Origin: Inia geoffrensis
Taxonomy: Eukaryota > Chordata > Mammalia > Artiodactyla > Iniidae
Assembly (NCBI GenBank): GCA_036417435.1
Contig: CM070901.1
Coordinates: forward strand, 3,260,001-3,324,000
Length of the DNA stretch: 64,000 nt
Direction of reading: 5' to 3'
Shown here piece by piece: positions 45,381 to 58,126 of this stretch. The notes under the pieces were generated by a model. That model was not told the origin of the DNA. It saw nothing but the letters and a program-made list of their open reading frames with translations, and did no database searches. The translations under genes and the position numbers were made by a program. Each line of letters starts with the position of its first letter. The stretch's first letter is position 1.

Positions 45381-47550
45381 TATATAGATGAATATAAGAA
45401 ATATAAAATAGTAGCTTTGAGTGTAAAAATGAAAGGAAAAAATTGGGTACAATTGTAGAAGTTATGTTAGAACTATTATAAAGATTGTCAAAAATATCCC
45501 CAAACAGAGAGGAAGGAGAGTGATAATGAGAGTTTACAAAGAGAATTTGACTTTGAAATTGGAAGATGGTGAGTGGAATGTTGAGAAAAAATGAAAATTC
45601 AAGGTGTGACATCCTAGTGGCCATAAACCAGAACTCTTCAGAAAACCTAACTGCTGACACAGCCCTCAGGAAAAACCATTCCTCACCCCGCGGACGTAGA
45701 TGCTTCATAGGTGTCCTTCAAAAAGTGAGATGAACTCTAAAGTGGTGATTATCTCACAGTAAAATTCTCCAGTGTTTTTATTGGGTATGTTTTTATCCAA
45801 CATCTTATACATTTAGCAAAAACTTCTCTTATCATCTGCTAATACTTGTTTGTAAATAGAAATGGGAGCATTTAGTCTTGATTTTTGTTGAGTAAAATGT
45901 GGTGAAACTAGGCACCTAATTACTTGTAAACATTTTAAAAATAGTTTGGGAATGGATTTGAAATTGTTAGGTATGCCTGGCTGAGTCCTTTCTGGTTATC
46001 CCTCCTACTAATTTGGTGCCTCTAATTGGCACGCGTTTCCATTATGGAAATGTGGCCATTGGAAAGGGTTAGGAGTTATGCCCACATTTTGCCTGTGAGG
46101 CTAGACATTGTGAATCTCAGTGCATTAAAAAGGAGTAGTTTCAGTCATGTGGCTGTTCCTTTTCAGTAGTAAAGTTATTTCTTACAACTGGAATAGAAAA
46201 CACTGATAGGTTTTTTTTTCTTCAAAGAACAAGGCAAGTCCTGAGTCCATTTTACATTTTCAAGCATTTTGGTAAGGTTGGGGAAATGACAAATGTAGTG
46301 AGAATTTGGTAGCCAAAACCTTTTTCTGATCTAAACACTCATTTTAGTGTTATCAAATTTTCCCTGACTTCCTGGTTATTTATTTTATCTGTACATATCT
46401 TATTTTCCACCAAGTTTGGTACCAGTTAAAATTCTTTGTGGGCTGCGTAGTATTTCACATATAAGTAGTCTCTCAAATATTCATACTAAAAGAAGTGCGG
46501 ATACTAATGACAGATTGAGAATAATTTATTCCCTTTATTTAAAGGGGACCATTAATGATCGATTTCAGTGTGATGATGTACAAAATAATAAACTAGGATT
46601 GGAGCTTCTTTCAAAAGTCAGTTTATAAAACTTGAGGACTATGAAAGTGCTATGAATGGTGAATCTCTGCATGTCTAAAATGATAAAAAAAAAATAACTT
46701 ATTCCAGGAGATGTCCTAGGAAGATATCTACTGAGAATAGGGTCAAAGTGACTGCATGATAAAAGAAAAGGAAAAGCGATACAATGTAGTAGTTTGAGGA
46801 AAGCAACACCCACCAACACTCTTTTTTTTTTTTTTCCCTCATCAACACTCTTGCTGGCCTTGGATCCATTGCCTTTCTATGTATTTGTTTTAACTTCAAC
46901 CCGAGAGCAAGACAGATGAGGAAGTGTGCAAAGACTCCCTTTGGCATACGAAAGGCAAAATCTCATGGACTTTAGACATCACTGCATACTTAGAGGTGGG
47001 GTGATAAAGGGCAGGAGGGAGAATTAGGCTGCAATCAAAGTAAAGGAGGCACAGAGGCTCTACAGGGAAGCAGTTCTCCTCTCAGGAGAAGATGCCTCCA
47101 GAAATAGTAGTATTGGTAAGTTCAGAGTCATTAACATTTACTGTCCACACACCATCTTCCCAGAAGAAGAGTTGAAACCTAAAAATTGTAGAGGAGAGAA
47201 AAGTGAATCTTATGGAGAGACAGGAGAATACCGTGGTTTTGGCCACCATGTAAAGAATGACTTAATGGCAGAAGTCATCTTTAATTAAGCATACGTTTCC
47301 TGTGTTGGAGATCCCAGTTTTACTTAGATCATTATGGTTTAGTGACTGAGGTTAATGCTGGAAAAGTTGCATATGTGGAATCTTCTCTTGCAGTCAAGTG
47401 ATGAAGGGTGAGGCGAGAATCAGCTACTGCACATTTTTTAAATGTCGATAAAAAGGGTATTTGCATGAAATATTGAAATGTAGTGATTTAACCATAAACT
47501 GGATGTTCAGATTAAAGAGGGAATTGATCAGCAACATGCAGTGATCATTT
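45381..47550. other. No gene recognised
   Basis: AT-rich unique sequence. It includes a T-run with flanking direct repeats at 46814-46852. Frames in this stretch are short and lack domains. Confidence 0.5.
46814..46852. repeat. Oligo(T) flanked by 10-bp direct repeats
   Basis: 'caacactctt' occurs at 46814-46823 and 46843-46852, bracketing a T-run followed by 'ccctcat'. It looks like a retroposition scar reduced to its tail. Confidence 0.6.
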
Positions 47551-47631
47551 ATTTCTGCAGTGTAATACAAAAAAAGTATTTCTGCATGTGTAATACGTGC
47601 AGATTTCTGCAGTGTAATACAAAAAAAGTAT
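47551..47631. repeat. Perfect 29-bp direct repeat, period 52
   Basis: Positions 47551-47579 and 47603-47631 are identical (starting 'atttctgcagtgtaatac'). The spacer also contains a partial copy ('tttctgcatgtgtaatac'). Confidence 0.95.
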
Positions 47632-48003
47632 AATGAACGCTAAACCGAATAACAAGGCCTTTGAGTGTACAAATGATTGAAACAAGCCAAAAGACTTGTT
47701 ATGTTGAAAAATGGATTGAGATTTGACAGCACAACAATAATGAAAATCTTGTTTACATGATGACAATATGTTTTGTTTGAGTCTTGCTGGTTTGGTAAGT
47801 GAATAATTCTAAATGGTGATACGTTTTATTTCTGGACTCTAATGCAGATAATGATCATTTTAAAAATCACAGTGGTCAACATCTCATATACAACATGCAG
47901 CTCTAGATCACTGGGAAGGTACATTTAAAACATAGAATTAGTTCAACTTCAGCCCAATATCACCATCAAAAATTAAGTAAAGTTAGAATTAGGTTTTACA
48001 TTT

Positions 48004-48172
48004 TTTTTAAGACAAAGCTTTTCTTTCTTTCTTTCTGTTTTTTTTTTTCTTTTTTTTTTTTTTGGCTGCACTTTGTGGCATGCAGGATCTTGGTTACCTG
48101 AAAAGGGATCAAACTTGTGCCCCCTTCCTTAGGAACATGGAGTCTTAACCTCTGGTCCGCCAGGGAAGTCCC
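48004..48172 (-). mobile_element. Short tRNA-derived SINE
   Basis: A T-rich tail (48013-48063), then 'ggctgcactttgtggcatgc', 'gatcaaacttgtgccccc' and 'gtccgccagggaagtccc'. The flanking duplication is 'aggttttacattt' (47991-48003) against 'aggttttatattt' (48173-48185). Confidence 0.9.
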
Positions 48173-48185
48173 AGGTTTTATATTT

Positions 48186-48855
48186 AAAATGAACACAAAT
48201 TATGAGTGGAGAGTTGGATGAAAATTATTAAGATAATTTTAAAGTACTATGAAACTGGATGAATTGGGAAATATTTTAAAGCTGAAATTTATATGAAGGA
48301 AGTAAGCCATTACCTGTATACATATTTATATACACTATTCTATATGTTCAAGAAAATAAGTGATACCAAATGTTCAGAGTCCCTAGGCACCTTTTTAAGT
48401 GAAAAGTTACTCTTTCAGATAGCATGGAGCTAAAATGCTGATTTGCTTTTGTTACTTTGTAGGAGAAAGATGAGTGGTATTCTTTTATCTGCATATTTCT
48501 GAGGGTCTGTCCTTTTCACTGGGAAAATTAACCGCCAGCACTTACATACAGATAAAATGATTCTCCCATTCCCTTTCTCTTCCTGAACTTCTCCTCTTCC
48601 TTATTTGCAATAAAATGCAGCATATTCTTCCAAAAGAGAAAGTTGAAATGGGATGATCAGAGTTATGTCAAAATCATTTTGAAAAATAAGGTGCTGATAT
48701 ACTCCACCAATACCTGATGCCACAAAAAAAAATCACAATATTTATAAACATGTTTTTATATGAACATGTATTTATAAAAATGTTGGAAAGCAGAAATCTG
48801 AAGACAAAACCATAGGTTTTATATGGCACCTTGTCCAATGTTAGTAATAATATTA
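48186..48855. other. No gene recognised
   Basis: AT-rich unique sequence; the short frames are anonymous. Confidence 0.5.
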
Positions 48856-48866
48856 CCTCAATACAC

Positions 48867-49072
48867 ATTTTTTTTTTTTTTTCGGAACGCGGGCCTCTCA
48901 CTGATGTGGCCTCTCCCGTTGCGGAGCACAGGCTCCGGACACACAGGCTCAGTGGCCATGGCTCACGGGCCCAGCTGCTCCGCGGCATGTGGGATCTTCC
49001 CGGACCAGGGCACGAACCTGTGTCCCCTGCATCGGCAGGCGGACTCTCAACCACTGCGCCACCAGGGAAGCC
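48867..49072 (-). mobile_element. CHR-type SINE with target duplication
   Basis: Poly(T) at 48868-48882, then the reversed body 'cgggcctctcactgatgtgg' to 'gccaccagggaagcc'. The duplication 'ctcaatacac' occurs at 48857-48866 and 49073-49082. Near consensus. Confidence 0.96.
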
Positions 49073-49264
49073 CTCAATACACTTTTGATAGCACTGCTAC
49101 CCTCTTCAGAAGATCTAGGAAAAGCAATTTTTTGAACACTACTTCATTTCAAGATTCTGTGTTTCTAATGTTAGTAATAGATTTGGACAGACCAGAGCAA
49201 TATGCTGATATGATCATACAGGTTTCAACTGAATCTATAAAAGTGGAATTATGAACTTTCTGAA

Positions 49265-50475
49265 TACATTAATTTTTAACATCATTTACTGAGGTATAAT
49301 TTACATACAATAAAATCAGCTTTTAAAAATATACAGTTCAATGCAGTTTGCAGAATGCTACAATCAAAGCATAGAGCATTTCTATTACCCCAGACATTTC
49401 AGTTCTTACAATCAGTACTCCATTACCCTATCACCAACTCCTGACGACAACTATTCTGTTTTCTGTTTGTAGAGTTTCCTACCAGCCTTTTCCTGAATGT
49501 CATAAAAATGGACTCACACTGTGTGTTGACTTTTGTGTCTGGTCTCTTTCACTTAGTGTGATGCTTTTGACACCCATCCATATTGGTGCCTGTATCAGTA
49601 ATTGCATCTCGTTGCTGTCATATTCTGTTGTAAGGATATACTACAGTTTACCCATTCACCAATTGATGGATGCTTGTGTGTTTCCAGTTTGGGGTTATTA
49701 CAAATAAAGTTGCTCTGAAAATTTGCTTACAGATCTTTGTGTGGATACATATTTTTATTTCTCTTTAGTGAATATCTAGAAGTGGAATTGATGGGTTATA
49801 AGGCAAGTGAATATTTTAATTTATAAAGAACTCTCAAAATGTTTCCAAATGGTAATTCCACTTTGCGTTTCTACTATGTATGACAGTTCCAGTTGCTCTG
49901 TGTTTTTCCTAGCACGTTTTTCATTTTCATTACTTTACCCCACTTCATATATAAGAATCTTTCAACAGTTTATCTCCACTCCTTTCCTCTCGTCCTTTGT
50001 ACAATTTTTGTCATACATTTTGCTACTATACATGTTATAAATTCCTCAATACATTGTTACTAGTTTTGCTTTATTTTATTTTATTTTTTTGCTGCACCCC
50101 GTGTGGCATGCGAAACTTCCGTGACCATGGATTGAACCCGTGCCCCCTGCATTGGAAGTACAGAGTCTTAACCACTAGACCACCACGGAAGTCTTCAGTA
50201 GTTTTGCTTCAAACAGTCAATTGTTCCTTATTAAGAATAAGGAAAGGAAACCTCTTTTATACTTACCTACATTTTTACAATTTCTAGTGCTCTTCATTCC
50301 TTTGTGGAAATTCATATTTCCAACAGGTATTATATTCCTTCTGTTTAAAAAATGTCTTTTAGAATTTATTGTAGGTTTAGTTTGCTAGCAAGGAATTCTC
50401 TCTTTTTTTGGTATATAAAAACGTGTTTATTTGGCCCTCAGTTTAGAAAGATTGTTTGCTGGGTATAAAATTCCA
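49265..50475 (-). mobile_element. Old L1M/HAL1-type copy, carrying a SINE
   Basis: The minus-strand 3' end is at the left ('ttactgaggtataatttaca', 'aatgtcataaaaatggactc'), followed by ORF2-end sequence to about 49910. From 49920 to 50475 comes further old-L1/HAL1-like sequence ('gctcttcattcctttgtgg', 'ggtataaaattccatg'). The SINE at 50072-50198 lies within it. The precise families are uncertain and two adjacent copies are possible. Confidence 0.72.
50072..50198 (-). mobile_element. Short tRNA-derived SINE
   Basis: T-rich tail, then 'tgctgcaccccgtgtggcat', 'gattgaacccgtgccccctg', 'gaccaccacggaagtct'. The duplication 'tagttttgctt' occurs at 50061-50071 and 50199-50209. Confidence 0.93.
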
Positions 50476-51966
50476 TGTCAACAGAAGTGGAGAGAACATT
50501 GTGGGGGACAAGATGACCAGAGATGTCAGCCAGGAATTAACACTGCAGAGAAACAGAAAGAGTGAAGAAAAAGAATAGGGTTTGTCAGTTAAAATATAGC
50601 TCACTGCTCCAAGATCCAAGAGGCCACCTGCATTTCTGGCCATGCATCCTTTTCCATCTTCAAGCAATGTTGCTTCAAATCTCTGACTTACTGTTCTGCA
50701 ACTGGAATGGAAGAAACTCTTTGCTTTTAAAGAAGTCATGTGATTAGGTCAGTCCCCAAGCCCCCAACCTGCCCCTATAATCTCTTTATTTAAACTCAAC
50801 TGATTAAAACTTAAGACACTAATTGCATCATGCAGTCCCTTCACAGAAGGACCTAGATTAGTGTTTGATTGAATACCTGGGACAAAGTGTGTATATGCCA
50901 GGGACAAGGAATCTTGGGGCTGAGGAGATGGCTTATTCGAATTCTGCCCATGGCACACAGAGGAGGAACTGACCTCATTAAAAATGGGAAGTCAGGAATA
51001 TTTTATTGGATAGAAAATGATGAAACATTAGGGACACTTTTATAGAAAAAAGAGGAAAGTTGAAAAATTATCAACTGAAAATGAGAAGTTGAGAAATTAA
51101 AGCTATTCACCAAATATGAAAAAGACAGGGATGAAAGTGGTATTTTTGAGGTCCATAGGATAGAACTGGTAATCAACATAAGTTAGTAAAGAAGTCCATT
51201 CTTCTCTGAAGATCTTTTGGAACCTGTCAAGCATGTAGCTAGAAGGAGTTAGAGGTTTATACTAGAGAAAATTTGAGCAGCTGAGGGACCCTTGGCTGTT
51301 ACAGAAGCAAAAGTGTATGGCTAAATACATAGCTTAGGGTGATTAAGGGGTCAAGAAAAAGCAGAAAGCTCTGAAAGATAGGGAATAGGAAAGAATTAAT
51401 AGGAAAGTACTGTAAATCAAATGAGGATAACAAGCTCAGATATTTGAAAGAAATATGTGATCAAAAGCTAAAAGGTTGATTTTGGATTTAGATCCAAAAT
51501 CAAAACACTGAAAATACAATTGTCCCCACCTGATGACCAAGTAAAAAGTGTGATTGTATGATGATATATGGCTAAAGTAGAGATGAGAGGCTTTAAAAAT
51601 TACATGGTTGGGAAACCCTGAAGCCAGGATGCCAGCTTTGGTTTTTAATAAAATGGTTGTAATGTCTATCAAACTTATACACAGACAAAACCAGAAAAGT
51701 CAAGAAGTCCATTCAGGCTCATAACAAAATAGACAATAATCCTTGTGCCTTTTTTCTCCAGTTTGCCTACCTATAGAGGCAATCATTTTCCACAATTGTA
51801 GCTGATTGTTTTGGTGTATACTTTCATACTTTAAATAGAGGGTTATATCGCTATTTCTTGACTTTTTGTTCCAGTTTAGGTATTACCTATTTCTTTTCCA
51901 CTCCAGAAAAGATGAATTTTTGTTGTCTTTCACTCTCATGCCCTTTGCTCTTACTGCAAATATACA

Positions 51967-51967
<1 letters not shown>
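50476..51967. other. No gene recognised
   Basis: Unique purine-rich sequence. The ORFs at 50443-50739, 50749-50958 and 51436-51672 (minus) have no recognised domain. Confidence 0.5.

Positions 51968-52017
<50 letters not shown>
51968..52017. repeat. (AC)25 microsatellite
   Basis: About 25 uninterrupted AC units, long enough to be length-polymorphic. Confidence 0.97.
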
Positions 52018-52020
<3 letters not shown>

Positions 52021-52509
52021 TTCTCCCATCCTCTTCATATAGTTTATGTAATCTTGGTTAGGTCAATGTTTACATAATTATGAAGAAGTAAATGCTATTC
52101 TGACCCATATTGTATGCTGAAAATATTTTCCTTTCTTAATCAATTTTTCATCCTCTAGAGTAAATAGTTGTCCTACTTTTAGTTGTGTATTTTTTTTCAT
52201 ATATTAACACTAATTCAAATCCACACTCTCCACCAATTGTCTGAATCTCCTCTTAGTACTTATCAGTTAAGCAATAAAATTTATCTTTTGTGACGTCTGT
52301 TCTGAAGACACCTGGTCTGCCCCATTCTGCACTGATTTTCCCTTATGCCTGGTACACAGCTGTCTCCCTGGAATTTCCATTTTATCATGACCCCAGATTC
52401 CTCTCTCCTTTCCCCCTACATCCAATGCCTCCACCTTCATTGGTGCAGACCCTTGTCTTAACGAAGCAGAGTGTACAGTAGTTTCTTGTGAAAGGGTACA
52501 AGATAGATT
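52018..52509. other. No gene recognised
   Basis: Pyrimidine-rich unique sequence; L2-like short motifs at 52320-52400 ('cccttatgcctggtacacag') are suggestive only. Confidence 0.4.
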
Positions 52510-53280
52510 ACCTTGGCGACATTGAATGTCACTTCCGTCACCCTTGATTTATGGTTTGGCTGGGTGTCAAGCCTTAGGTCTGAATTAATTTCCCCTGAGA
52601 ATCTTGTAGACATTGCTCCATTGTCTCCCATTTCCAGGGTTGTTCTTAAGCAGCCTGAAGCCTTCCTAATTCCGGCTTCTTTTCATGTGACCCACTGATA
52701 TTTTTCTCTCCCTGGGAAAGCTTACAGAATCTTATCTTTGCCCCCAGTGTTCTAAAATTTCATGTTAATATGCCTTGATAGGGGTCAATGTTGAATCTAG
52801 TTTGCTAAGCACACAGGGGGACTCTTTCATTCTGGTGACCCATGTCCTACAGTTGTGAGAAATATGCATGAATTATTTAATTGATCATTTTCTCCCTTAA
52901 GTCTTTATTTTTCTTCCTTTCTGGCACTTCTGTTATTAGGATGTTGTACCTCCTCAACCATTCCTCTCATTTTCTTCTCTTTATTCCTCCTAATTTTCCT
53001 TGTTTGTTTTTTAAAATTTCCTATGTCTCACTTTGCAGGAGATTTCCTCAACTTTGTCTTTAAAATCTCTGTAGAATTTTTGTTGACTTTTAGTAGCACC
53101 TTATTCTTTGTTTATAAAAAATGTGTTTCTCTAAGGATATAAATAAAAGATTTTAATCTTTTTCCATGCACAGTCTCTGTTTCCACAGATTTCTTTCTTT
53201 TCATTCTTTATTTTGAGTTCTGTCTTTTAATTTGGAGGCTTTATGTAAATGGCTAGTGATCCTTGAATGTCTACAAAAAT
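52510..53280 (-). mobile_element. Probable old LINE fragment (L1M/HAL1-like)
   Basis: 'gtagacattgctccattgtc', 'tgttattaggatgttgtacc' and 'gagatttcctcaactttgtc' recall the 5' and ORF1 portions of ancient L1 or HAL1 elements in antisense. The assignment is by memory of the family and is moderate at best. Confidence 0.45.
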
Positions 53281-53284
53281 ATCA

Positions 53285-53372
53285 AATTACTATGTTTTAC
53301 ACCTGAAACTAATCAAATATTGTTACATCAACTATACTTCAATAAATAAAAAATAAGCCAATGAATACATAA
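53285..53372 (+). mobile_element. L1 3'-terminal fragment
   Basis: 'ttttacacctgaaactaatc', 'actatacttcaataaataaa' is the cetartiodactyl L1 3' terminus with a short A-rich tail. Confidence 0.74.
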
Positions 53373-53837
53373 AATTAATATTCATAAAAATAAAAGTGGG
53401 GAATTTTAAAGCTGATTGGGGACATTGAACTTGATGGAGCTTGTTACCGTGATCTTCACTATAGGTTATGCCATTTCCTTGGGGAAAAAGTATAAGTATA
53501 TTTATGTTGTTTCTCTTGGTTGAGCTGATTCTCCATATATAGATCTTCCCACAGCTCGCCTAGAGGATATAGTCCTGGCTGTTGTCATTCTGGAAGCTAA
53601 ACTAGGGAGAAAGCTAGGGGCTTACTACTCAGTGTTGTAAATGTTTGCTTAATCCTCCCATGTTCAAAGGAATGTGCCTGGCATCCCCCAGCCAGAGACC
53701 TTCTGTCTTACTTACCTCCAGTCTTTTGCTGGCACAAAAGCAAAGAAGCCATTTGGCAACATGCGATGACTGAGAAGATCTGAGGTTCTAGTTGTTTCTC
53801 AGTTCTTTATTTATTTATTCTGGATGTTTAACATTTT
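53373..53837. other. No gene recognised
   Basis: Unique sequence between L1 fragments. Confidence 0.5.
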
Positions 53838-54170
53838 TTAATATTTAAAAAATATTTTTAATGAAGTATAATTGCTTTACAATGTTGTGTTAGTTTCTGG
53901 TGTACAGTGAAGTGAATCAGCCATATGCGTACCTATATCCCCTCCCTCTTGGACCTCCCTCCCCCTGCAATCCCTCCCATCTAGGTCACCACAGAGCACC
54001 GAGCTGAGCTTCCTGTGCTATGCTGTAGGCTCCCCCTAGCTGTCTGTTTTACACATGATAGTGTATTTATGTCAATCCTAATCTCCCGATCCATCCCACC
54101 CTCCCCTTCCCCCCTCTGTGCCCACAAGTCTATTCTCTATGTCTGCGTCTGTTCTTGTTAAATTACTTTT
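53838..54170 (-). mobile_element. L1 3' UTR, 5'-truncated
   Basis: Reversed 3' UTR: 'gaagtataattgctttacaa', 'ccctccctcttggacctccc', 'tcaatcctaatctcccgat'. It parallels 17600-17930 and 62890-63190 and ends near the border with the older L1M at 54180. Confidence 0.9.
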
Positions 54171-54179
54171 TTAAAGTAT

Positions 54180-54830
54180 CAATTTTATTGAGGAATAGTG
54201 CACATACAATCAACCCCATCTATTTAAAATGTGCAGTCCAATGAGTTTGGACAATTGCATTCGCCCATGATCACACAAACTCTATTAAGATACACTATAT
54301 ACCTGCTATTCACAAAAACAGTCCTCCTGGCACTTTTGCAGTCAACCCCTCTTTCTGTCTTTATCCCAGGCAACTACTATAGATGATTTTGCAATTTATA
54401 TACATGAGATATGGTTTGTAGTCTCTTGTCTCCTGCTCTGTCAGCATAATTATTTTGATATTTACCATGTTCTTACATTTATGGTAGTTTGTTCCTTTTA
54501 TTGCTGAATAATATTCCACTGCATAAATGTTCCTCTTTTAGTTGATCCATTCTCCTACTAATGGACACTTGAGCTATTTCTGGGTTTAGCCATTATGAAT
54601 AAAGTTGCTGTGAATGTTCATGCACACATCTTTATGTGGACATATGTTTTCATTTCTTTTGCATAAATATCTAGGTGTGCTTCTAATTCTAAGCAATTGT
54701 CAGTTTTCCAAATTGGTGGTACCATAATGTACTCCACAGCATTGTCAGCATTTGATGCTATTTATATTTATAATTTTAGCCATTCTAATGGCTGTCTGGT
54801 TTTAATTCTTAAAGCTTTCAACTTAATCAT
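54180..54830 (-). mobile_element. Old L1M fragment
   Basis: Reversed order of 3' UTR then ORF2 end: 'aattttattgaggaatagtg', 'gctgaataatattccactgc', 'gttttccaaattggtggtac'. It is diverged and was probably the target of the younger L1 at 53838. Confidence 0.83.
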
Positions 54831-57326
54831 CCTCTTTTTAGTCCACCTTACCCTTACTTCTACAGAAAACGAATACTACAGATTTGTAATTTTGGAGGGA
54901 TATTCTATAGCATAAATTAGTTGTTTGTTAGCTTTTCCATCACAGATTTAGGACCCAGTTTTTCCAGATTGCTCAGTTATTATCTGTCCATATGCTGTCT
55001 GTCTTCCAAAATATACTTATGATTGTCTGTAGTCCCATTAGCTTTGTTCTTATATGTTCCCACATTAAAAATCCCTTTGCTTTTATTTTAGTGAGATTGT
55101 TGGAAGGAAGATAAGTAACGTTGTTTTAATTCACCATTACTACCACTCAGCTAGGTATTTAACTTGTATGGTTAACATCCGAAGTTAATGTCAGTGGACA
55201 GATAGGGCAGAAAGTAAAACAATTAATTAGGTGTTAGGATAAATATATACTATGCAAATTATGAGATAGAAATGCTGGTGAAAGATATGGAAATATAGAT
55301 TCAGAAAAACCACATTGCAAAAAAAGGGAGTTCCCCCCTTTTTCTGTTTTTTTTTTTTTTTTTTTTTTTTTTTCTTACATTGGGATGATAGTTTAAAAAG
55401 GGCCCTGAAGAACAATAAGGGTTTACAGGTGCTATTTTTCAGGGACCTGAGGAAGTAAGAAGAGGATGGATTTCTTGTGGAGGGATGTAGAAAATAGAAA
55501 GAAACTACCTCTTTAAAGTGGGAGGACTACATATACATGCAAGCATTATAATTTTGTTTTAGAAACTGAGTGAATTGTTTCAATAACAGTTTCTCGAGGT
55601 GTCACTTTTGATAGGAAACATGCATTCATATATTAACTAGAATCTCATTCAAAATTTTAATGGGGTAGAGAATTAAAATTTAAATAATGAGGATGATCGT
55701 GTTTGCCATTCCACAATTTCAATATATCCCCTTGAGTGAGTGATGTGGGAAATGTACATCTGTGATGACATCAAATGATGTGAGTGTCTTGCCACACTGG
55801 GATCTAAATGTTTTAGGAGCCATGCTTTTCGTGCAACAGGGACATTAATGAAAAAATCCAACTACTTCAATATTGTTTAATTAAAGGAAGAGCTATATTC
55901 CATAGCTAGAGGAAAATGACAAATACTACGTTTATCTATACTACACTCTCTTCAAAAGGATTTTGAAACATAATTTTGAACTATCGTTTACCTATGAAAG
56001 GATGACTAGAATAAAGATATCCTAGAGAAATTGTCATAGATGAAAGCTTAGAAGAACCAGGATTGTTCAACTGTAAATAAATATTTTGGTTGGGTATAAT
56101 AACGACTATTGGTTTTTCTCAATGTTCTTATGTGAAAGTTGAGATAAATATATTCAGTGTGTGTACAAACAGAATAGATAATCTGTACAGAATGGACATT
56201 CTGAGTTGGATGGGAAGCAGATTATTGGAATCCTTTCTAACTCTCCAAAAAACTATTGGTTAAGCTCATAACATTATAGTCACATTTGCAACAAATTATC
56301 AAGTCTGTAGTTTTAGCAATGAAGCATGAATGATGGCCTTCATAGGTCCCTGTATGTTACCTACTTTTGAGGATGTCTTTTCAAGGTGATGTACCAGTAA
56401 ATCAAAGAAGCAGAAGTATAAATGATACATTTCAGTTTTCCTATAGTTAATATTCCTAGTTATAAATATGTTTAATCCTCCACATACTTTTACATATCTA
56501 TGATTAGAAATTGAGCCATAAAACTTAAATTATTCATTACATTTCACATTTGATACATGGAAAAGCCTAACAAAATTTTAAATCAATATTACATAGAAAG
56601 GGTTAAAATTTTAAGCTATTTATAGACAAAGTTAATTCTCACCAGATACTGCTGATGTGAAGATAGGATAATATAATGACTTAATCTCACATTCAGTTAC
56701 ACCATATCACAAACTAGAAAGATTAAAGTGCATGGGTAGCCACTTCTGGTAATGGTCTCCAAAGGAAGCACACTACAGATAAACCAAACCAAGATTAGAA
56801 ACAAGCACATTTGATAAACAACCTAGCATTCATTTTTATCTGCTTTTTTGAAGTTGCTGTTTTAAAAAAATAATAAAACGATTGATTTCTGGTTTTAATA
56901 AATGTCTAAATGCAATTTAAAAATGGCAGGGAAGTTTTAAGGTTTATTTTTTAGCCTTTTATGAAAAGATGAGACTGGTGAGGTAGAGTCTATATATCCA
57001 ACTGAGGATTATGTGCCATTGAATAATGTGGTTTTTGCATGTGTGTTTTGAGTGGCTTTAAATGTATTTTTCAAAGTCTAAGCAATAAACCCATCATTAA
57101 AATAACAATGATATGTATCTTTAAGATCCAGATAACAAAAATCATCGAGCTGTGGAAATTTAATAAACTGAGCCATCAAACTGATATGGTATAATGTGGA
57201 AGAGCTGGGTGGGACAGAGTGATGTCTTCTTTTGAGTAAAACTGGGAATGAGGCAGTTAAGAGGCAGTTAAGTGGTGTGGTCTTACATAAAAGACAGGTC
57301 AAATCAAGTGACTATAACCTTTCCTG

Positions 57327-57362
<36 letters not shown>

Positions 57363-57768
57363 ACACATCAGCAGGAGACCAGCATTAGAGTTTCCTGTTT
57401 TTCTCTCAAACTGTTGATTGTTCAAAACACATCTGTAACATGGCTTGCAATTACTTTATTCACGTTTTGCTCATTGAACCTAATACATTAAAATTTTCCA
57501 GTCATGAATACAACTGAAAAACTTTAACATTTTCTTTCAAAAAGCGATTCAAGGCTTGATGCATATATTTCCTTGCTGATTCTGCCTTTTGTCCATGTAG
57601 CAATCAGATTTCTGTCACCTCCATAATGGACACCACTCTGCATTCCAGAGGTCATTTGCTTAACAAAATGCACATAGCTACTCACTGAATACTAAAACTA
57701 TATAAGCATTCACTGAGCCACCCAACAACCAGATGAATTCAATTTATGATGCACGATCAGTAAAGATT
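54831..57768. other. No gene recognised; homopolymer runs
   Basis: Long AT-rich unique stretch with a T27 run at 55347-55373 and an A28 run at 57333-57360. Either may mark decayed retroposons, but neither has a recognisable body or clear target duplication. Confidence 0.5.
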
Positions 57769-57781
57769 AAATCCCAAATTT

Positions 57782-58113
57782 GGGGCTTCCTGGGAGCGCA
57801 GTGGTTAAGAATCCGCCTGCCAAAGCAGGGGACACAGGTTCGAGCCCTGGTCTGGGAAGATTCAACATGCCACGGAGCAACTAAGCCCGTGCGCTACCAC
57901 TACTGAGCCTGTGCTCTAGAGCCTGCGAGCCACAACTACTGAGCCTCAGTGCCACAACTACTGAAGCCTATGCTCCTAGAGCCTGTGCTCTGCAACAAGA
58001 GAAGCCACCTCAGTGAGAAACCCACGCACCGCAACAAAGAGTAGCCCCCCCCGCCTTAACTAGAGAAAGCCCGCGTGCAGCAACGAAGACCCAATGCAGC
58101 CGAAAAAAAAAAA
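57782..58113 (+). mobile_element. Long CHR-1-type SINE
   Basis: The tRNA-like head ('cagtggttaagaatccgcct', 'ggttcgagccctggt') is followed by the repeated 'gccacaactactgagcc' body and the tail 'gcaacgaagacccaatgcag' with poly(A). The duplication 'aaatcccaaattt' (57769-57781) against 'aaatcccaacttt' (58114-58126) has one mismatch. It is the longer, older CHR form shared by whales, hippos and ruminants. Confidence 0.96.
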
Positions 58114-58126
58114 AAATCCCAACTTT

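Noticed and set aside
51968..52017. Regular array that could suggest CRISPR-like repeats
   Set aside because: It is a simple AC microsatellite without spacers; the same holds for the GA array at 59474.
57333..57410. A28 run with 'tttcctgttt' on both sides as a retroposon
   Set aside because: The A-run sits next to the left copy and not at the right end, which does not fit a plus-strand retroposon. The similarity is short.
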